The translations under genes were made by a program, and so were the position numbers. From Cryobacterium algoricola (lineage in GTDB: Bacteria > Actinomycetota > Actinomycetes > Actinomycetales > Microbacteriaceae), in assembly GCF_004402485.1 (NCBI RefSeq), contig NZ_SOFG01000004.1, forward strand, positions 868,001 through 932,000: DNA of 64,000 nt, written 5' to 3'. Below are positions 16,752 through 26,065 of the stretch, piece after piece. Every line of letters begins with the position of its first letter. Within the stretch, counting starts at the first letter, position 1. A model generated the notes under the pieces. The model saw only the letters and a program-made list of their open reading frames with translations. It had not been told where the DNA came from and searched no databases.

Positions 16752-17716
16752 TCATCACGCTTACCCCGAATCCGAGCCTTGACCGCACGATTTCGCTCGA
16801 CGGCGTCCTCGCCCGCGGCGAGGTACAGCGCGCCGTGGCGAGCCATGTCGAGCCGGGGGGCAAGGGTGTCAACATCTGCCGCGCCCTCGAGGCCTCCGGC
16901 GTGGAGAGCCTCGCCATCCTGCCGGGCGACGCCCTCGATCCCGTCCTGATCGCGCTTACCGAGGCGGGCATCCCGCACCTCGGCATGCCGATCGGTGCGA
17001 GCATCCGCAGCAACGTCGCCATCACCGAGCCCGACGGCACCACGACCAAGGTCAACGTGCCCGGCCCGGTGCTGACCCCCGCGCAGCAGACCGAACTCAT
17101 CGAGCTCGTGCTCGACCGGGCGGATGGCGCGGGCTGGGTCGTGCTCGCCGGCTCGCTGCCCCCGGGCGCGCCCGTCGATTTCTACGCGGACATCATCCGC
17201 AAGCTCCGCGCCCGCTACGGAGCCGCGGCCCCGAAGGTCGCCGTCGACTCCTCCGGCGCCCCGTTCGCCGCCGCCGTCGGCGCCGGCCCCGACCTGATCA
17301 AACCGAACGGTGAGGAACTCGCCGAGCTCACCGGCATCCCGGACCCCGAGGCGCTCGAGGGCAATCCCGCCATGGTCGCCACGGCATCCGCCCGGCTTGT
17401 CGCCGGCGGCGTCGGCGCCGTCCTCGCAACACTCGGCGCCCAGGGGGCCGTGCTGACGACGAAGGACGGGTCCTGGCTCGCCCAGACCCCGCCCATGGTC
17501 GCCGTGAGCACCGTCGGCGCCGGCGACTCGTCGCTGGCCGGTTTCCTGCTCAGCGACCTGGCCGGCGGGAACGCCCCCGATTCACTCCGCCAGGCGGCGG
17601 CCCACGGGGCCGCAGCCGCATCTTTGCCCGGATCAACCGTTCCGGCACTGAACCAAACAAAGCCCAGCGACGTCACCGTGACGCAGCTGACCCATCCAAA
17701 GGAGGATGTCCAGTGA
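16748..17716 (+). CDS. fruK: 1-phosphofructokinase
   Basis: 322 residues of the PfkB family from a GTG start that overlaps the fruR stop. N-terminal TLTPNPSLDRT and GGKGVNICRAL are typical of the LacC/FruK branch. The catalytic motif is VSTVGAGDSSLAGFL with the base Asp in GAGD. The enzyme converts fructose 1-phosphate, made by the PTS protein encoded next, to fructose 1,6-bisphosphate. It overlaps fruA by 4 bp, so fruR, fruK and fruA are translationally coupled. Confidence 0.95.
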   Translation: MIITLTPNPSLDRTISLDGVLARGEVQRAVASHVEPGGKGVNICRALEASGVESLAILPGDALDPVLIALTEAGIPHLGMPIGASIRSNVAITEPDGTTTKVNVPGPVLTPAQQTELIELVLDRADGAGWVVLAGSLPPGAPVDFYADIIRKLRARYGAAAPKVAVDSSGAPFAAAVGAGPDLIKPNGEELAELTGIPDPEALEGNPAMVATASARLVAGGVGAVLATLGAQGAVLTTKDGSWLAQTPPMVAVSTVGAGDSSLAGFLLSDLAGGNAPDSLRQAAAHGAAAASLPGSTVPALNQTKPSDVTVTQLTHPKEDVQ

Positions 17717-19704
17717 GTGCACTGATCACCCCGGAGCTCGTCGCTCTGGATAAGAACCTCGGAGCCGCTCCCTCGAGCGTCATCCGGCGACTCGCCGAGC
17801 TCGTTGTCGGCGCAGGCCGGGCCACCGAGATCGAGAGCCTGTACGCGGATGCTCTCGCCCGCGAAGCGAAGACGGCCACCGGCATCCCGGGCGGCCTGGC
17901 CATCCCGCATTGCCGCTCCGCCGCCGTTACCGAGCCGACCCTCGCGCTTGCCCGGCTGTCGACCCCGGTCGACTTCGGTGCAGGAGACGGCCCCGCGGAC
18001 CTGGTCTTCCTGATCGCAGCGCCGGCAGGCGCGGACCAGGAACACCTTAAGATCCTCGCGAAGCTGTCCCGCTCGCTGATGAAGCCCGCCTTCACGGCCG
18101 CATTGCGCGCGGCGAAGACGCCCGCGGAAATCGTCGAGCTCGTCACCAACGTCGTCTCTCCCGTTCCCGTCGCCGCCGGCGTCGCCGCGGCAGCCCCCGC
18201 GGTGTCGACGTCCACCGGCGTGAAGCGCCTCGTCGCCGTCACCGCCTGCCCCACCGGCATCGCGCACACCTACATGGCCGCTGAGGCCCTCTCTGCCGCC
18301 GCGGAAGCCGCCGGCGTCGAGATGCAGGTCGAGACCCAGGGGTCTGCCGGACTCACCATGCTCGACCCGGCGATCATCGCCGCCGCCGACGCCGTGATCT
18401 TCGCGGTCGACGTCGACGTGCGCGGTCGCGAGCGTTTCGCGGGCAAGCCCGTCATCCAGGTTCCGGTCAAGCGCGGCATCGACGAACCGGCCAAGCTCAT
18501 CGCGGACGCGATCGCAGCCTCCCAGAACCCGAACGCCCGCCGCGTCGGCGGAACCGCCGGGGCAGCGGAGGTCGACGAGAAGAACGAGCACTTCGGCCAG
18601 AAGGTCAAGCGCGCACTCCTCACCGGTGTCAGCTACATGATCCCGTTCGTCGCAGGCGGAGGTCTGCTGATCGCCCTCGGCTTCCTCCTCGGCGGCTACG
18701 AGATCACCAAGATCGCCGACGTCGTGACCCTGCAGAACAGTCTCTTCAACCTGCCGGAGGGTGGCCTCGCGATCTACCTCGGCGCGGTCTTCTTCAAGAT
18801 CGGCGCCCTGTCGATGGGCTTCCTGGTTCCCGCCCTCGCCGGCTACATCTCCTTCGCCATCGCCGACCGGCCGGGTATCGCTCCCGGGTTCGTCGCCGGT
18901 GCCGTCGCGGGGTTCATGGGCGCAGGGTTCCTCGGCGGCATCGCCGGCGGCCTGCTCGCCGGTGTCGCAGCGGCCAGCTTCGCGCGGCTCAACGTTCCGC
19001 GCTGGCTCCGCAGCCTGATGCCCGTCGTGATCATCCCGCTGATCGCCTCGATCGTCGCCTCCGGGCTGATGTTCCTCGTGCTCGGTGGCCCGATCGCCTG
19101 GCTCACCGCCGCGCTGAACACCTGGCTCACCGGCATGAGCGGCGCAGCGGCGATCGTCCTCGGACTGATCCTCGGCCTGATGATGGGCTTCGACCTCGGC
19201 GGCCCGGTCAACAAGGTTGCGTACGCGTTCGCCGTCGCCGGTCTCGGCACCGCAACCGTGGTCAACCAGGCCCCGTGGCAGATCATGGCCGCCGTGATGG
19301 CAGCCGGAATGGTTCCGCCGCTCGCGATGGCCCTGGCCACCGTGCTCGACAAGAAGCTGTTCAGCCCGATCGAACGTGAGAACGGCAAAGCGGCCTGGCT
19401 GCTCGGTGCGTCCTTCATCTCCGAGGGTGCCATTCCGTTCGCCGCGGCAGACCCGCTGCGCGTTATCCCGGCGAGCATGCTCGGTGCCGGTGTCACGGGT
19501 GCCCTGTCGATGGCCTGGGGTGTCACGAGCAAGGCCCCGCACGGCGGCATCTTCGTCTTCTTCGCGATCGACAGCTTCGCGCTCTTCGCCCTGGCCATCG
19601 CGATCGGCACCGTCGTCGCAGGCCTCGCCGTCATCGCGCTGAAGCGGTACACCACCAAGAAGGTCACCACCGGAGTGGAAGCCCCGGTTCTGGTCACCGC
19701 ATAA
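17713..19704 (+). CDS. fruA: PTS fructose transporter EIIABC
   Basis: 663 residues in one chain. EIIA occupies about residues 1-150, with phospho-His66 in GLAIPHCRS. EIIB lies at about 170-275 with phospho-Cys179 in VAVTACPTGIAHTYMAA, the fructose-type signature. EIIC, about 295-655, is a set of around eight to ten membrane helices. The protein imports fructose and releases fructose 1-phosphate in the cytoplasm. The phosphate comes from HPr, encoded about 2 kb downstream. The start is GTG, with AGGAGG placed inside the end of fruK. Confidence 0.96.
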   Translation: MSALITPELVALDKNLGAAPSSVIRRLAELVVGAGRATEIESLYADALAREAKTATGIPGGLAIPHCRSAAVTEPTLALARLSTPVDFGAGDGPADLVFLIAAPAGADQEHLKILAKLSRSLMKPAFTAALRAAKTPAEIVELVTNVVSPVPVAAGVAAAAPAVSTSTGVKRLVAVTACPTGIAHTYMAAEALSAAAEAAGVEMQVETQGSAGLTMLDPAIIAAADAVIFAVDVDVRGRERFAGKPVIQVPVKRGIDEPAKLIADAIAASQNPNARRVGGTAGAAEVDEKNEHFGQKVKRALLTGVSYMIPFVAGGGLLIALGFLLGGYEITKIADVVTLQNSLFNLPEGGLAIYLGAVFFKIGALSMGFLVPALAGYISFAIADRPGIAPGFVAGAVAGFMGAGFLGGIAGGLLAGVAAASFARLNVPRWLRSLMPVVIIPLIASIVASGLMFLVLGGPIAWLTAALNTWLTGMSGAAAIVLGLILGLMMGFDLGGPVNKVAYAFAVAGLGTATVVNQAPWQIMAAVMAAGMVPPLAMALATVLDKKLFSPIERENGKAAWLLGASFISEGAIPFAAADPLRVIPASMLGAGVTGALSMAWGVTSKAPHGGIFVFFAIDSFALFALAIAIGTVVAGLAVIALKRYTTKKVTTGVEAPVLVTA

Positions 19705-19733
19705 CCAGCAAGTAGTACCATCACCGCATGAAA

Positions 19734-19772
19734 ACGCGGCGGCCGATACGTGATCCGTACCGGCCGCCGCGT
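19734..19772 (+). terminator. Strong hairpin between fruA and ptsI
   Basis: A perfect 12-bp stem (19734-19745 with 19761-19772), an A-C mismatch, four further pairs and a TGATC loop. There is no long T-tract. It probably reduces readthrough from fruA and separates the ptsI transcript. TAATAT follows directly (19772-19777) and could be a -10 box for ptsI. An in-frame ATG at 19728 lies next to the stem and is rejected as the ptsI start. Confidence 0.7.
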
Positions 19773-19823
19773 AATATCGTTACCGTGGGCAACCAATTCC
19801 CACGCAAGAATAGAGGTCAAACC

Positions 19824-21512
19824 GTGCAGCAGAACTTCTCCGGCGTGGGCGTCAGTCCCGGACGGATCATCGGATCGATTCGGCAGATGCCCAAACCGGT
19901 CAGTGAACCCCCGGCCGGAGAACGGTTGTCCCCGTCCCTGTCTGCGGATGCCGCAACCGCGCTGCTGCGCTCCTCCGCCAAGGCCGTCCAACTCGAATTG
20001 CAGAACCGGGCAGCGGGAGCGACCGGCGCGAGCAAGGCCGTCCTCGAGGCGACCGCGCTGATGGCGACCGACCCGATGCTGATCAAGGCCGCGATCAAGC
20101 ACATCAACACCGGAACCTCCGCCGAGCGCGCGATCTGGGAGTCCGGCGCCTCCGTCGCCGAGATGCTGATCAACCTCGGCGGTTACATGGCCGATCGCGC
20201 CACCGACGTCTTCGACGTCCGCGCCCGTATCGTCGCCGAACTGCGCGGTGTGCCCGCGCCGGGCATCCCCCTCTCCGACGAACCCTTCATCCTCGTCGCC
20301 GAAGACCTCGCCCCCGCAGACACCGCCACCCTGGACCCGGAGAAGATCCTCGCCCTCGTCACCTCCGGCGGCGGGCCGCAGTCCCACACCGCCATCATCG
20401 CGCGCGCCCTCGGCCTCCCGGCCATCGTCGCGGCCCCCGGCGTCGACGCCCTCGAAGACGGAACCGAGGTGTTCGTGGACGGCGCTGCCGGTACCCTCTC
20501 CCTCGAGCCCGGCGCCGAGGAAATCGCCGCAGTCGAGGCGTGGAAGACCGCCGCAGCGATCCTCGCCGTCTTCGATGGCAACGGCCGCACCGCCGATGGC
20601 CACCTCGTCCCCCTGCTCGCCAACGTCGGCGGGGCCAAGGATGCCGTCAAGGCCGCCGAGGCCGGCGCCCAGGGCGTCGGACTCCTCCGCACCGAGTTCT
20701 GCTTCCTCGAGCGCGAGACCGAGCCCACGATCGAAGAACAGGTCGTCGCCTACCGTGGCGTCTTCGACGCGTTCCCCGGCCAGAAGGTCGTCGTGCGCAC
20801 CCTCGACGCCGGCGCTGACAAGCCACTGCCGTTCCTGACCGACACGAGTGAGCCCAACCCCTCGCTCGGCGTGCGCGGCTACCGTACCGACCTGACCACG
20901 CCCGGTGTCCTGGCCCGCCAGCTCACCGCGATCGCCCAGGCCGCCGAAGGTTCCGCCGCACTCGTCTGGGTGATGGCCCCGATGATCGCGACTCCTGAGG
21001 AAGCAGCCGAGTTCGCCGCGATGTGCGCGACCGCCGGGCTCAAGATCCCCGGCGTCATGGTGGAGGTGCCCTCCGCCGCCCTTCTGGCGGACCGGATCCT
21101 CGGCGAGGTCGACTTCGTCAGCCTCGGCACGAACGACCTCACCCAGTACACGATGGCCGCCGACCGCCAGCTCGGCACGCTCGCCGCACTGAATTCCCCG
21201 TGGCAGCCGGCCGTGCTGAAGCTCATCGGCCTCACCGTCGAAGGCTCCATCGCCGAAGGCAACAACAAGCCCGTCGGCGTCTGCGGCGAGGCCGCAGCCG
21301 ACCCCGTGCTCGCCGTCGTGCTCGTCGGACTCGGCGTGGCAACCCTGTCGATGACGTCGCGGTCTCTCTCCGCGGTCGGAGCCGTACTGAAGTCCGTCAC
21401 CCTCGACGACGCCAAGAAGCTCGCCGCCCTCGCGGTATCCGCACCGAATCCGACAGAGGCCCGCAAGCGCGTGCGCGCCGGATTGCCCATACTTGAAGAG
21501 TTGGGTTTGTGA
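19824..21512 (+). CDS. ptsI: PTS enzyme I (phosphoenolpyruvate-protein phosphotransferase)
   Basis: 562 residues from GTG 19824 (VQQNFSGVGVSPG), preceded by GAGGTCAA. The phospho-histidine is His188 in TSGGGPQSHTAIIARAL. The PEP-binding barrel shows LLRTEFCFLERE, VVRTLDAGADKPLPF, VEVPSAAL, SLGTNDLTQYTMAADR and the Cys in VGVCGEAAADP. It takes phosphate from PEP and passes it to HPr, feeding both PTS systems in this window. Its length is normal for the family. Confidence 0.96.
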   Translation: MQQNFSGVGVSPGRIIGSIRQMPKPVSEPPAGERLSPSLSADAATALLRSSAKAVQLELQNRAAGATGASKAVLEATALMATDPMLIKAAIKHINTGTSAERAIWESGASVAEMLINLGGYMADRATDVFDVRARIVAELRGVPAPGIPLSDEPFILVAEDLAPADTATLDPEKILALVTSGGGPQSHTAIIARALGLPAIVAAPGVDALEDGTEVFVDGAAGTLSLEPGAEEIAAVEAWKTAAAILAVFDGNGRTADGHLVPLLANVGGAKDAVKAAEAGAQGVGLLRTEFCFLERETEPTIEEQVVAYRGVFDAFPGQKVVVRTLDAGADKPLPFLTDTSEPNPSLGVRGYRTDLTTPGVLARQLTAIAQAAEGSAALVWVMAPMIATPEEAAEFAAMCATAGLKIPGVMVEVPSAALLADRILGEVDFVSLGTNDLTQYTMAADRQLGTLAALNSPWQPAVLKLIGLTVEGSIAEGNNKPVGVCGEAAADPVLAVVLVGLGVATLSMTSRSLSAVGAVLKSVTLDDAKKLAALAVSAPNPTEARKRVRAGLPILEELGL

Positions 21513-21601
21513 TCGCACGCGCGTAACCGCACCCGCACCACTCCAGTCAGCCCGCAGTATCGTCGAGCACGACCGTCGTCGAGTATCAACCAGGAGGAAT
21601 T

Positions 21602-21880
21602 ATGTCCGAACGCACCGCCACCATTGCCAGCCGAGTCGGCCTGCATGCCCGTCCCGCATCCATTTTTGCGGCCGCCGTCGGCGAACTGCCGATCGAGGTC
21701 ACCATCGCGATGGAGGGCGAGCCTGCTGAAGACGCCATGGACGCCTCGAGCATCCTGAGCCTGATGAGCCTCGGCGCGGCCAACGGCGACGTCGTCGTGC
21801 TGCGTGCGGAAGGCGACGGCGCCGACGAGGCGCTCGAAGCCCTCGTGAAGATCCTCGAGACGGACCTCGACGCCGAGTAG
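21602..21880 (+). CDS. ptsH: Phosphocarrier protein HPr
   Basis: 92 residues with an excellent AGGAGGAATT ribosome site. The active-site histidine is His15 in GLHARPA. The central helix ASSILSLMSLG corresponds to the region that holds the regulatory Ser46 in Firmicutes; a serine is present but no HPr kinase gene is visible. It carries phosphate from enzyme I to the EIIA domains. It lies 89 bp after ptsI and ends just before a strong terminator. Confidence 0.96.
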   Translation: MSERTATIASRVGLHARPASIFAAAVGELPIEVTIAMEGEPAEDAMDASSILSLMSLGAANGDVVVLRAEGDGADEALEALVKILETDLDAE

Positions 21881-21897
21881 CACCCCACCCGCATTAC

Positions 21898-21936
21898 AGG
21901 AAGCACCCTCGGCAGTCGAGGGTGCTTCCTTTTTTT
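21898..21936 (+). terminator. Rho-independent terminator after ptsH
   Basis: A perfect 14-bp stem (AGGAAGCACCCTCG and its complement) around the loop GCAGT, followed by seven T residues counting the base that closes the stem. This is the only classical T-tract terminator I found in the window. Confidence 0.95.
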
Positions 21937-22011
21937 GTGCCCGCCGCTCGTGTGCCCGCCGCTCGTCTGCCCGTCGTTCTTCTACCCGACGTTCGTCTGC
22001 CCATCGACGAG
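21937..22011. repeat. Five 15-bp tandem repeats over the stop codon of the nuclease-helicase gene
   Basis: Units 1 and 2 (GTGCCCGCCGCTCGT) are identical; units 3 to 5 are decayed (CTGCCCGTCGTTCTT, CTACCCGACGTTCGT, CTGCCCATCGACGAG). The minus-strand stop TAG is created by unit 4. Beyond it, the frame would continue with DGQTSGGHTSGGH-like repeats. The array joins the ptsH terminator to the coding end. Confidence 0.85.
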
Positions 22012-25000
22012 GGTGATGAAGGCGCTCAGCTGGGTGAGGGCCTCGACGCTGTGCGGTACGGAGTCCGTGAGCGCGGGCGAGTAGACGAGCCACGCCGCCC
22101 ACTGGGCGCGCGAGATGGCGACATTGAGCCGGTTCGCGAGCAGCAGGAATTCGAGGCCGCGCGGCACCTCCTCCGCAGACGATGCCGCGAGTGAGACGAT
22201 CGCGACCGCGGCCTCCCTGCCCTGGAACTTATCGACCGTGCCGACCGGAACCGCGGAGAGACCCGCCGCCCGGAGCCGTTCCCGGATCAGCCCGACCTGG
22301 GTGTTGTATGGCGCGACCACGATCACGTCCGCCTCACCGAGCGGGGCGGTTCGCCCGGCGGATGTCCACGGCCGGCCGAGGGCGTTCCGCACGAGCCCGA
22401 CCACGACATCCGCCTCTTCGACGGACGAGGTCGCGTTGTCGGTGTGGCGCACCGGAACGGGATGCAGCCCGGGTTCCAGCCCGGCGAGGCTGCGGTCCGA
22501 GGAGTGCGAACGGAGTTTGCCCTCGTAGGAGAGCGCCGAGACGGGCGCGCAGACGGCCGGGTGCATCCGCCAGCTGGTCGCGAGGAAGTACCCGAGTTCG
22601 GCGGGGAGCACCCGATGCCCGTCAGTGAGCCAGCCGAGCGCGGAGAGGTCGACGGGTTCGGGGTGGGTGCCCTGGCTCACCTGCGGAAGCTGTTGCGGGT
22701 CGCCGAGGAGCAGCAACCGCTCGGCGGAGACGGCCGCGGCGATCGTGCTCGCGAGGGAGTACTGGCCGGCCTCGTCGATCACGAGCAGGTCGAGGGAGCC
22801 GCGCGGGATCCGATCGGCATTGCTGAAGTCCCAGGCTGTCCCGCCGAGTACCCAGCCGCCCGGCCGGCCGGTGAAAGCGGTGAGACTCTTCGCATCGAGG
22901 GAGAGCCAGGGAACGACGGTGGCTTCTTCGCCCTTCTTCGGCTTCTTGCCGACGCGGTCCGGGTCGAGCCCGGACTCGGCGCCCGCGTCGACCACCGCGC
23001 GCAGCATATTCTCGACAGCGGCATGGGACTGAGCGACGACGCCGATCCTCCAGCCGTGCCGGACGACGAGCTCGGCGATCACCCGAGAGCCGACGAAGGT
23101 CTTCCCGGTTCCTGGCGGGCCCTGAACCGCGAGGTACGAGTGATCGAGGGCCAGCACGGCGTCCAGGATGGCGCTCTGGGTGTCTCCTGCGGCGACGGCG
23201 GGGAGGCTGGCACCCGCGCGCAGCCGCGGCGGCACCCGGCGCAGGATGTCGAACGCGGCATCGGCGAGCGGGAGCGGCCACGCGGTCAGCACGGCCCTGC
23301 CCCACTGCGAGATCGCGCCGACCTGGCTGCCGGGCTGCGGCGGGGTTCCCGGAGTCAGCGCGACCGGGAGCGCGTCGTGGTGGGGCGCGTCGCGTTCGAG
23401 GATCTCGTCGACGAAGATCACACCGTCGTCGAGGGCGCCGCCGTCAAGGGCAGCGCCGCCGAGGGTAGCGCCGAGGGTAGCGCCGAAGCCGCCGTCCGCG
23501 CCCACCTGCACGATCGTCGCCTTGTTGTGCGCGGTGCGGGCACCCGGCTCGTCGCTCCGCCGGATCGGCGGATACGGCGGGTCGTAGACGAGGAACGGCT
23601 GCTGTCCGGCCTTGAACGAGCTTCCGGGTGCCGGAGTGCCCTCGAGGCGGAGCAGGCGACGGTCGAGGACCTGCCTGCCCTCGCGGTGCCAGCCGATCTC
23701 GACGGTGGCGCGCACGACCGCGAAGACGTCCCTGGTGTCCGACCAGTCCTCGAGGGGCGAGGCGAGCCTGGCGAAGTGGTCCCACCAGAACGACTTCTGT
23801 TCGCGGCGGTGGTAGTCGATCGCCGCCGCCGCGAGGGCGAGCGCGGTTTCGTCGCTCGTGCGGCCGGTCGGCGGTACCTGGTCGAGCAGGGCCGTCAGTT
23901 CGAGGTAGACCGGGTCGGGTTCCCGCTCGGGGACCGCGATCGGGAACTCGCCGGGTGTGGCGAGGTGTCCGGCGGCACCGTCGTCGCAGGCACCCTCCTC
24001 TGCGGCCCGGTCGAGGAGCCAGTCCCGAAGCCGCCTCGTCGAACGGCAATCGTAGGCGTTGTAGCGCGCGATGTCCTCGAGGACGGCCGCGGCGGCATCC
24101 GCCTCGCCGGCGGCGAGGAGCTCGCCCGCATGCGCGTACTCGGCGATCGAGTCTGCGGCATTGTCGACACCCTCCCTGGCCTCCTCCCCCATGTAGAGCG
24201 GCTCGAGTTTCTTGAGGGAGTAGCTGCGGCTGCCGACCCGGAGGCCCTGCCGCACGACCGGGTAGAGATCGACGAGCACGTGGTTGCGGAGCAGGTCGTC
24301 GACGGCATCCTCGCCGACGCCGTGCCGGGCGGCGAGGCTGAGCAGGTGGGTGCGCTCGTAGGGGGCGTAGTGGTAGATGTGCAGGTCGGGGTAGCGGTCC
24401 CGGCGCTCCCGCACGTAGTCGAGGAAATCGATGAGGGCCTGGCGTTCCTCGGCGTGGCTATGCGCCCAGAACGCGCGGAAGGTGTCGTCGGCTTCGACGA
24501 GGCCGAACAGGTAGTCGAGCCCCCACACGACGGTCCCGGCCGACGTCTCGTCCGCACCCTCCTGGTACAGGGGATCGCCCTCGAAGTCGAAGAAGATGTC
24601 CCCCGGGCTCGGCTTCGGCAGGTCGGCGAGGGCCCGCGGGTTGGTCACCTGCCACGCGAGTGGCCGGCCGGGGTGCGGGTCGAGCTGCAGCCTGGCCTGT
24701 GCGCGCAGGGTCGCGAGCGTCGGATCGGTGATGCCGGCAACGGGCCCGGTCGACACGGAGAGCTCCTCGATCGTGCTGATGCCCGCCGCACGCAGGCGAG
24801 CACGCTGGGTGAGGCGCAGCTGGGCGACGAGGAGCACGTCACGGTGCAGCTGTACCTGTTCCTCGCAGACCGCGCAGCGACCGCAGGCGACGTACCGGGG
24901 GTCGCCCCAGGGGGTCGCCTCGGCGTCGGCGAGGCGGTCGTCGATCAGGCCCTCGAGCCTGGCCCGCCTGGCCCGGTACACCGGCAGGATGTCTGCCAGC

Positions 25001-25569
25001 CGGTGCGAGCTCGTGCGTCCGTCGCCGAGTAGGAGGTGCACCCGGTCGCCGGTGCGGATACCGAGGCGTTCGAGCTGGTCGCTGTACGCCGCCAGTTGCA
25101 GCAGCGCGGTGACCTTCGCCGAGCGGGCGAGCTTGGTGTCGTAGACCTCATAACGGGGCCCCGCCGCGGCGCTTCCCGCCGAATCGCCCGGCTCCGGCGA
25201 GCGGATGATGAAGTCCGCGTACCCGAGGAAGCGCCCGTCGAAGAAGGCAGCCTGGAACACGACAGCGACGCCGGCGCGGAGGGCCGCCGCACTCAGCCGG
25301 GCGGCGTCGAGGATCTCAGTGCGCCCGGCGCGGGCGGGACGCTCGATCTCGACGACGGGCCCGGACGAACGGAGCCGGTTCAGCATCTGCAGCTCGTGGG
25401 CGTCGCCGAGTTCTGCGGTGCGCGCGAGCATGGCGTCCACGGGGTCCGGAACCGGGTCGATCCGCCCCAGGCGGGCGTCGAGCCGGCGCATCACGGCCCA
25501 TTCGCAGACCGCGGCCGCGCTCAGGTCGCTCGCCGAGTACACGACGGTGACAGGGTCAAGCAGGAACAC
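21982..25569 (-). CDS. TM0106-type RecB-like nuclease fused to superfamily 1 helicase
   Basis: 1195 residues. The N-terminal 240 residues form a Cas4/RecB nuclease: Asp119 (GYADF), Asp144-x-Lys146 (YDTK) and Gln158/Tyr162. Four cysteines, Cys22 and C229-x2-C232-x2-C235, are placed like the iron-sulfur staple of AddB and Dna2. Next comes an RNase H-like TM0106 region with FFDFEGDPLY. The C-terminal part is a Dna2/Upf1-type helicase: GPPGTGKT near residue 815, LLVIDEAGQYS, LLLGDPQQLPQVSQG, VDKFQGREA and NVAISRAQ. It probably processes DNA ends or flaps. It is monocistronic and faces ptsH. Confidence 0.9.
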   Translation of the reverse strand: MFLLDPVTVVYSASDLSAAAVCEWAVMRRLDARLGRIDPVPDPVDAMLARTAELGDAHELQMLNRLRSSGPVVEIERPARAGRTEILDAARLSAAALRAGVAVVFQAAFFDGRFLGYADFIIRSPEPGDSAGSAAAGPRYEVYDTKLARSAKVTALLQLAAYSDQLERLGIRTGDRVHLLLGDGRTSSHRLADILPVYRARRARLEGLIDDRLADAEATPWGDPRYVACGRCAVCEEQVQLHRDVLLVAQLRLTQRARLRAAGISTIEELSVSTGPVAGITDPTLATLRAQARLQLDPHPGRPLAWQVTNPRALADLPKPSPGDIFFDFEGDPLYQEGADETSAGTVVWGLDYLFGLVEADDTFRAFWAHSHAEERQALIDFLDYVRERRDRYPDLHIYHYAPYERTHLLSLAARHGVGEDAVDDLLRNHVLVDLYPVVRQGLRVGSRSYSLKKLEPLYMGEEAREGVDNAADSIAEYAHAGELLAAGEADAAAAVLEDIARYNAYDCRSTRRLRDWLLDRAAEEGACDDGAAGHLATPGEFPIAVPEREPDPVYLELTALLDQVPPTGRTSDETALALAAAAIDYHRREQKSFWWDHFARLASPLEDWSDTRDVFAVVRATVEIGWHREGRQVLDRRLLRLEGTPAPGSSFKAGQQPFLVYDPPYPPIRRSDEPGARTAHNKATIVQVGADGGFGATLGATLGGAALDGGALDDGVIFVDEILERDAPHHDALPVALTPGTPPQPGSQVGAISQWGRAVLTAWPLPLADAAFDILRRVPPRLRAGASLPAVAAGDTQSAILDAVLALDHSYLAVQGPPGTGKTFVGSRVIAELVVRHGWRIGVVAQSHAAVENMLRAVVDAGAESGLDPDRVGKKPKKGEEATVVPWLSLDAKSLTAFTGRPGGWVLGGTAWDFSNADRIPRGSLDLLVIDEAGQYSLASTIAAAVSAERLLLLGDPQQLPQVSQGTHPEPVDLSALGWLTDGHRVLPAELGYFLATSWRMHPAVCAPVSALSYEGKLRSHSSDRSLAGLEPGLHPVPVRHTDNATSSVEEADVVVGLVRNALGRPWTSAGRTAPLGEADVIVVAPYNTQVGLIRERLRAAGLSAVPVGTVDKFQGREAAVAIVSLAASSAEEVPRGLEFLLLANRLNVAISRAQWAAWLVYSPALTDSVPHSVEALTQLSAFITLVDGQTNVG

Positions 25570-25787
25570 GACGGCCTCCCGAAAGGATCTGCCCCGAGGC
25601 TAACCGAAACGACCGACACCGGGTTGCTGTGAGCCGTCTGTGCAATCCCCCACTGTGCGGAGTGGCCCATTAGCCTCGACCCAACGGCAGTGTTGGCGTG
25701 GCCGGGCTTCCCTCTCACGGGGTGCCCCGGAGGGTTTCCTCGACGTCGGACTCCGCATTCTCATCGACGAATTCAGAAGGACACACC

Positions 25788-26063
25788 GTGAGCGAAACCA
25801 CCAGCACGAGCACGACCGACGACGCGGCCGGGACGGCGTCGGGCCCCGACGGCCACATCATCCAGGACTGGACCGATCTCGGGAAGGAGATGTGGTCGTA
25901 CCTGACCGGCAAGAGCGCCGTGATCAACTACACCTTCATCGACATGGCCGTCGAAGTCCCGCGGGACATCGGACCGGACGCCCCGCGGGCGACGTGGAAG
26001 CTGAACGGGACCCTCCGCGTCACGACCAGCGAAGGCCCAGCCGTCGAGTCCGCTGCCCACTGA
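25788..26063 (+). CDS. Small acidic protein of unknown function, partner of the FHA gene
   Basis: 91 residues from GTG 25788 with AGAAGG upstream. The first 22 residues are Ser/Thr-rich and disordered. The rest has a compact look: HIIQDWTDLGKEMWSYLTGK, then FIDMAVEVPRDIGPDAP and TWKLNGTLRVTT, which suggests a helix followed by beta strands. There is no membrane helix and no cysteine. It ends 2 bp before the FHA gene, so the two are probably made together. I do not recognise the family. Confidence 0.65.
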   Translation: MSETTSTSTTDDAAGTASGPDGHIIQDWTDLGKEMWSYLTGKSAVINYTFIDMAVEVPRDIGPDAPRATWKLNGTLRVTTSEGPAVESAAH

Positions 26064-26065
26064 CC

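Noticed and set aside
17215..19542. Very long open frame antisense to the fructose PTS genes, and similar ones at 2683-5373, 1336-2592, 44602-46641 and 46689-49493
   Set aside because: They are mirror frames of real genes with strong GC third-position bias. Their proteins are low-complexity Arg/Gly/Asp/Glu strings without family motifs.
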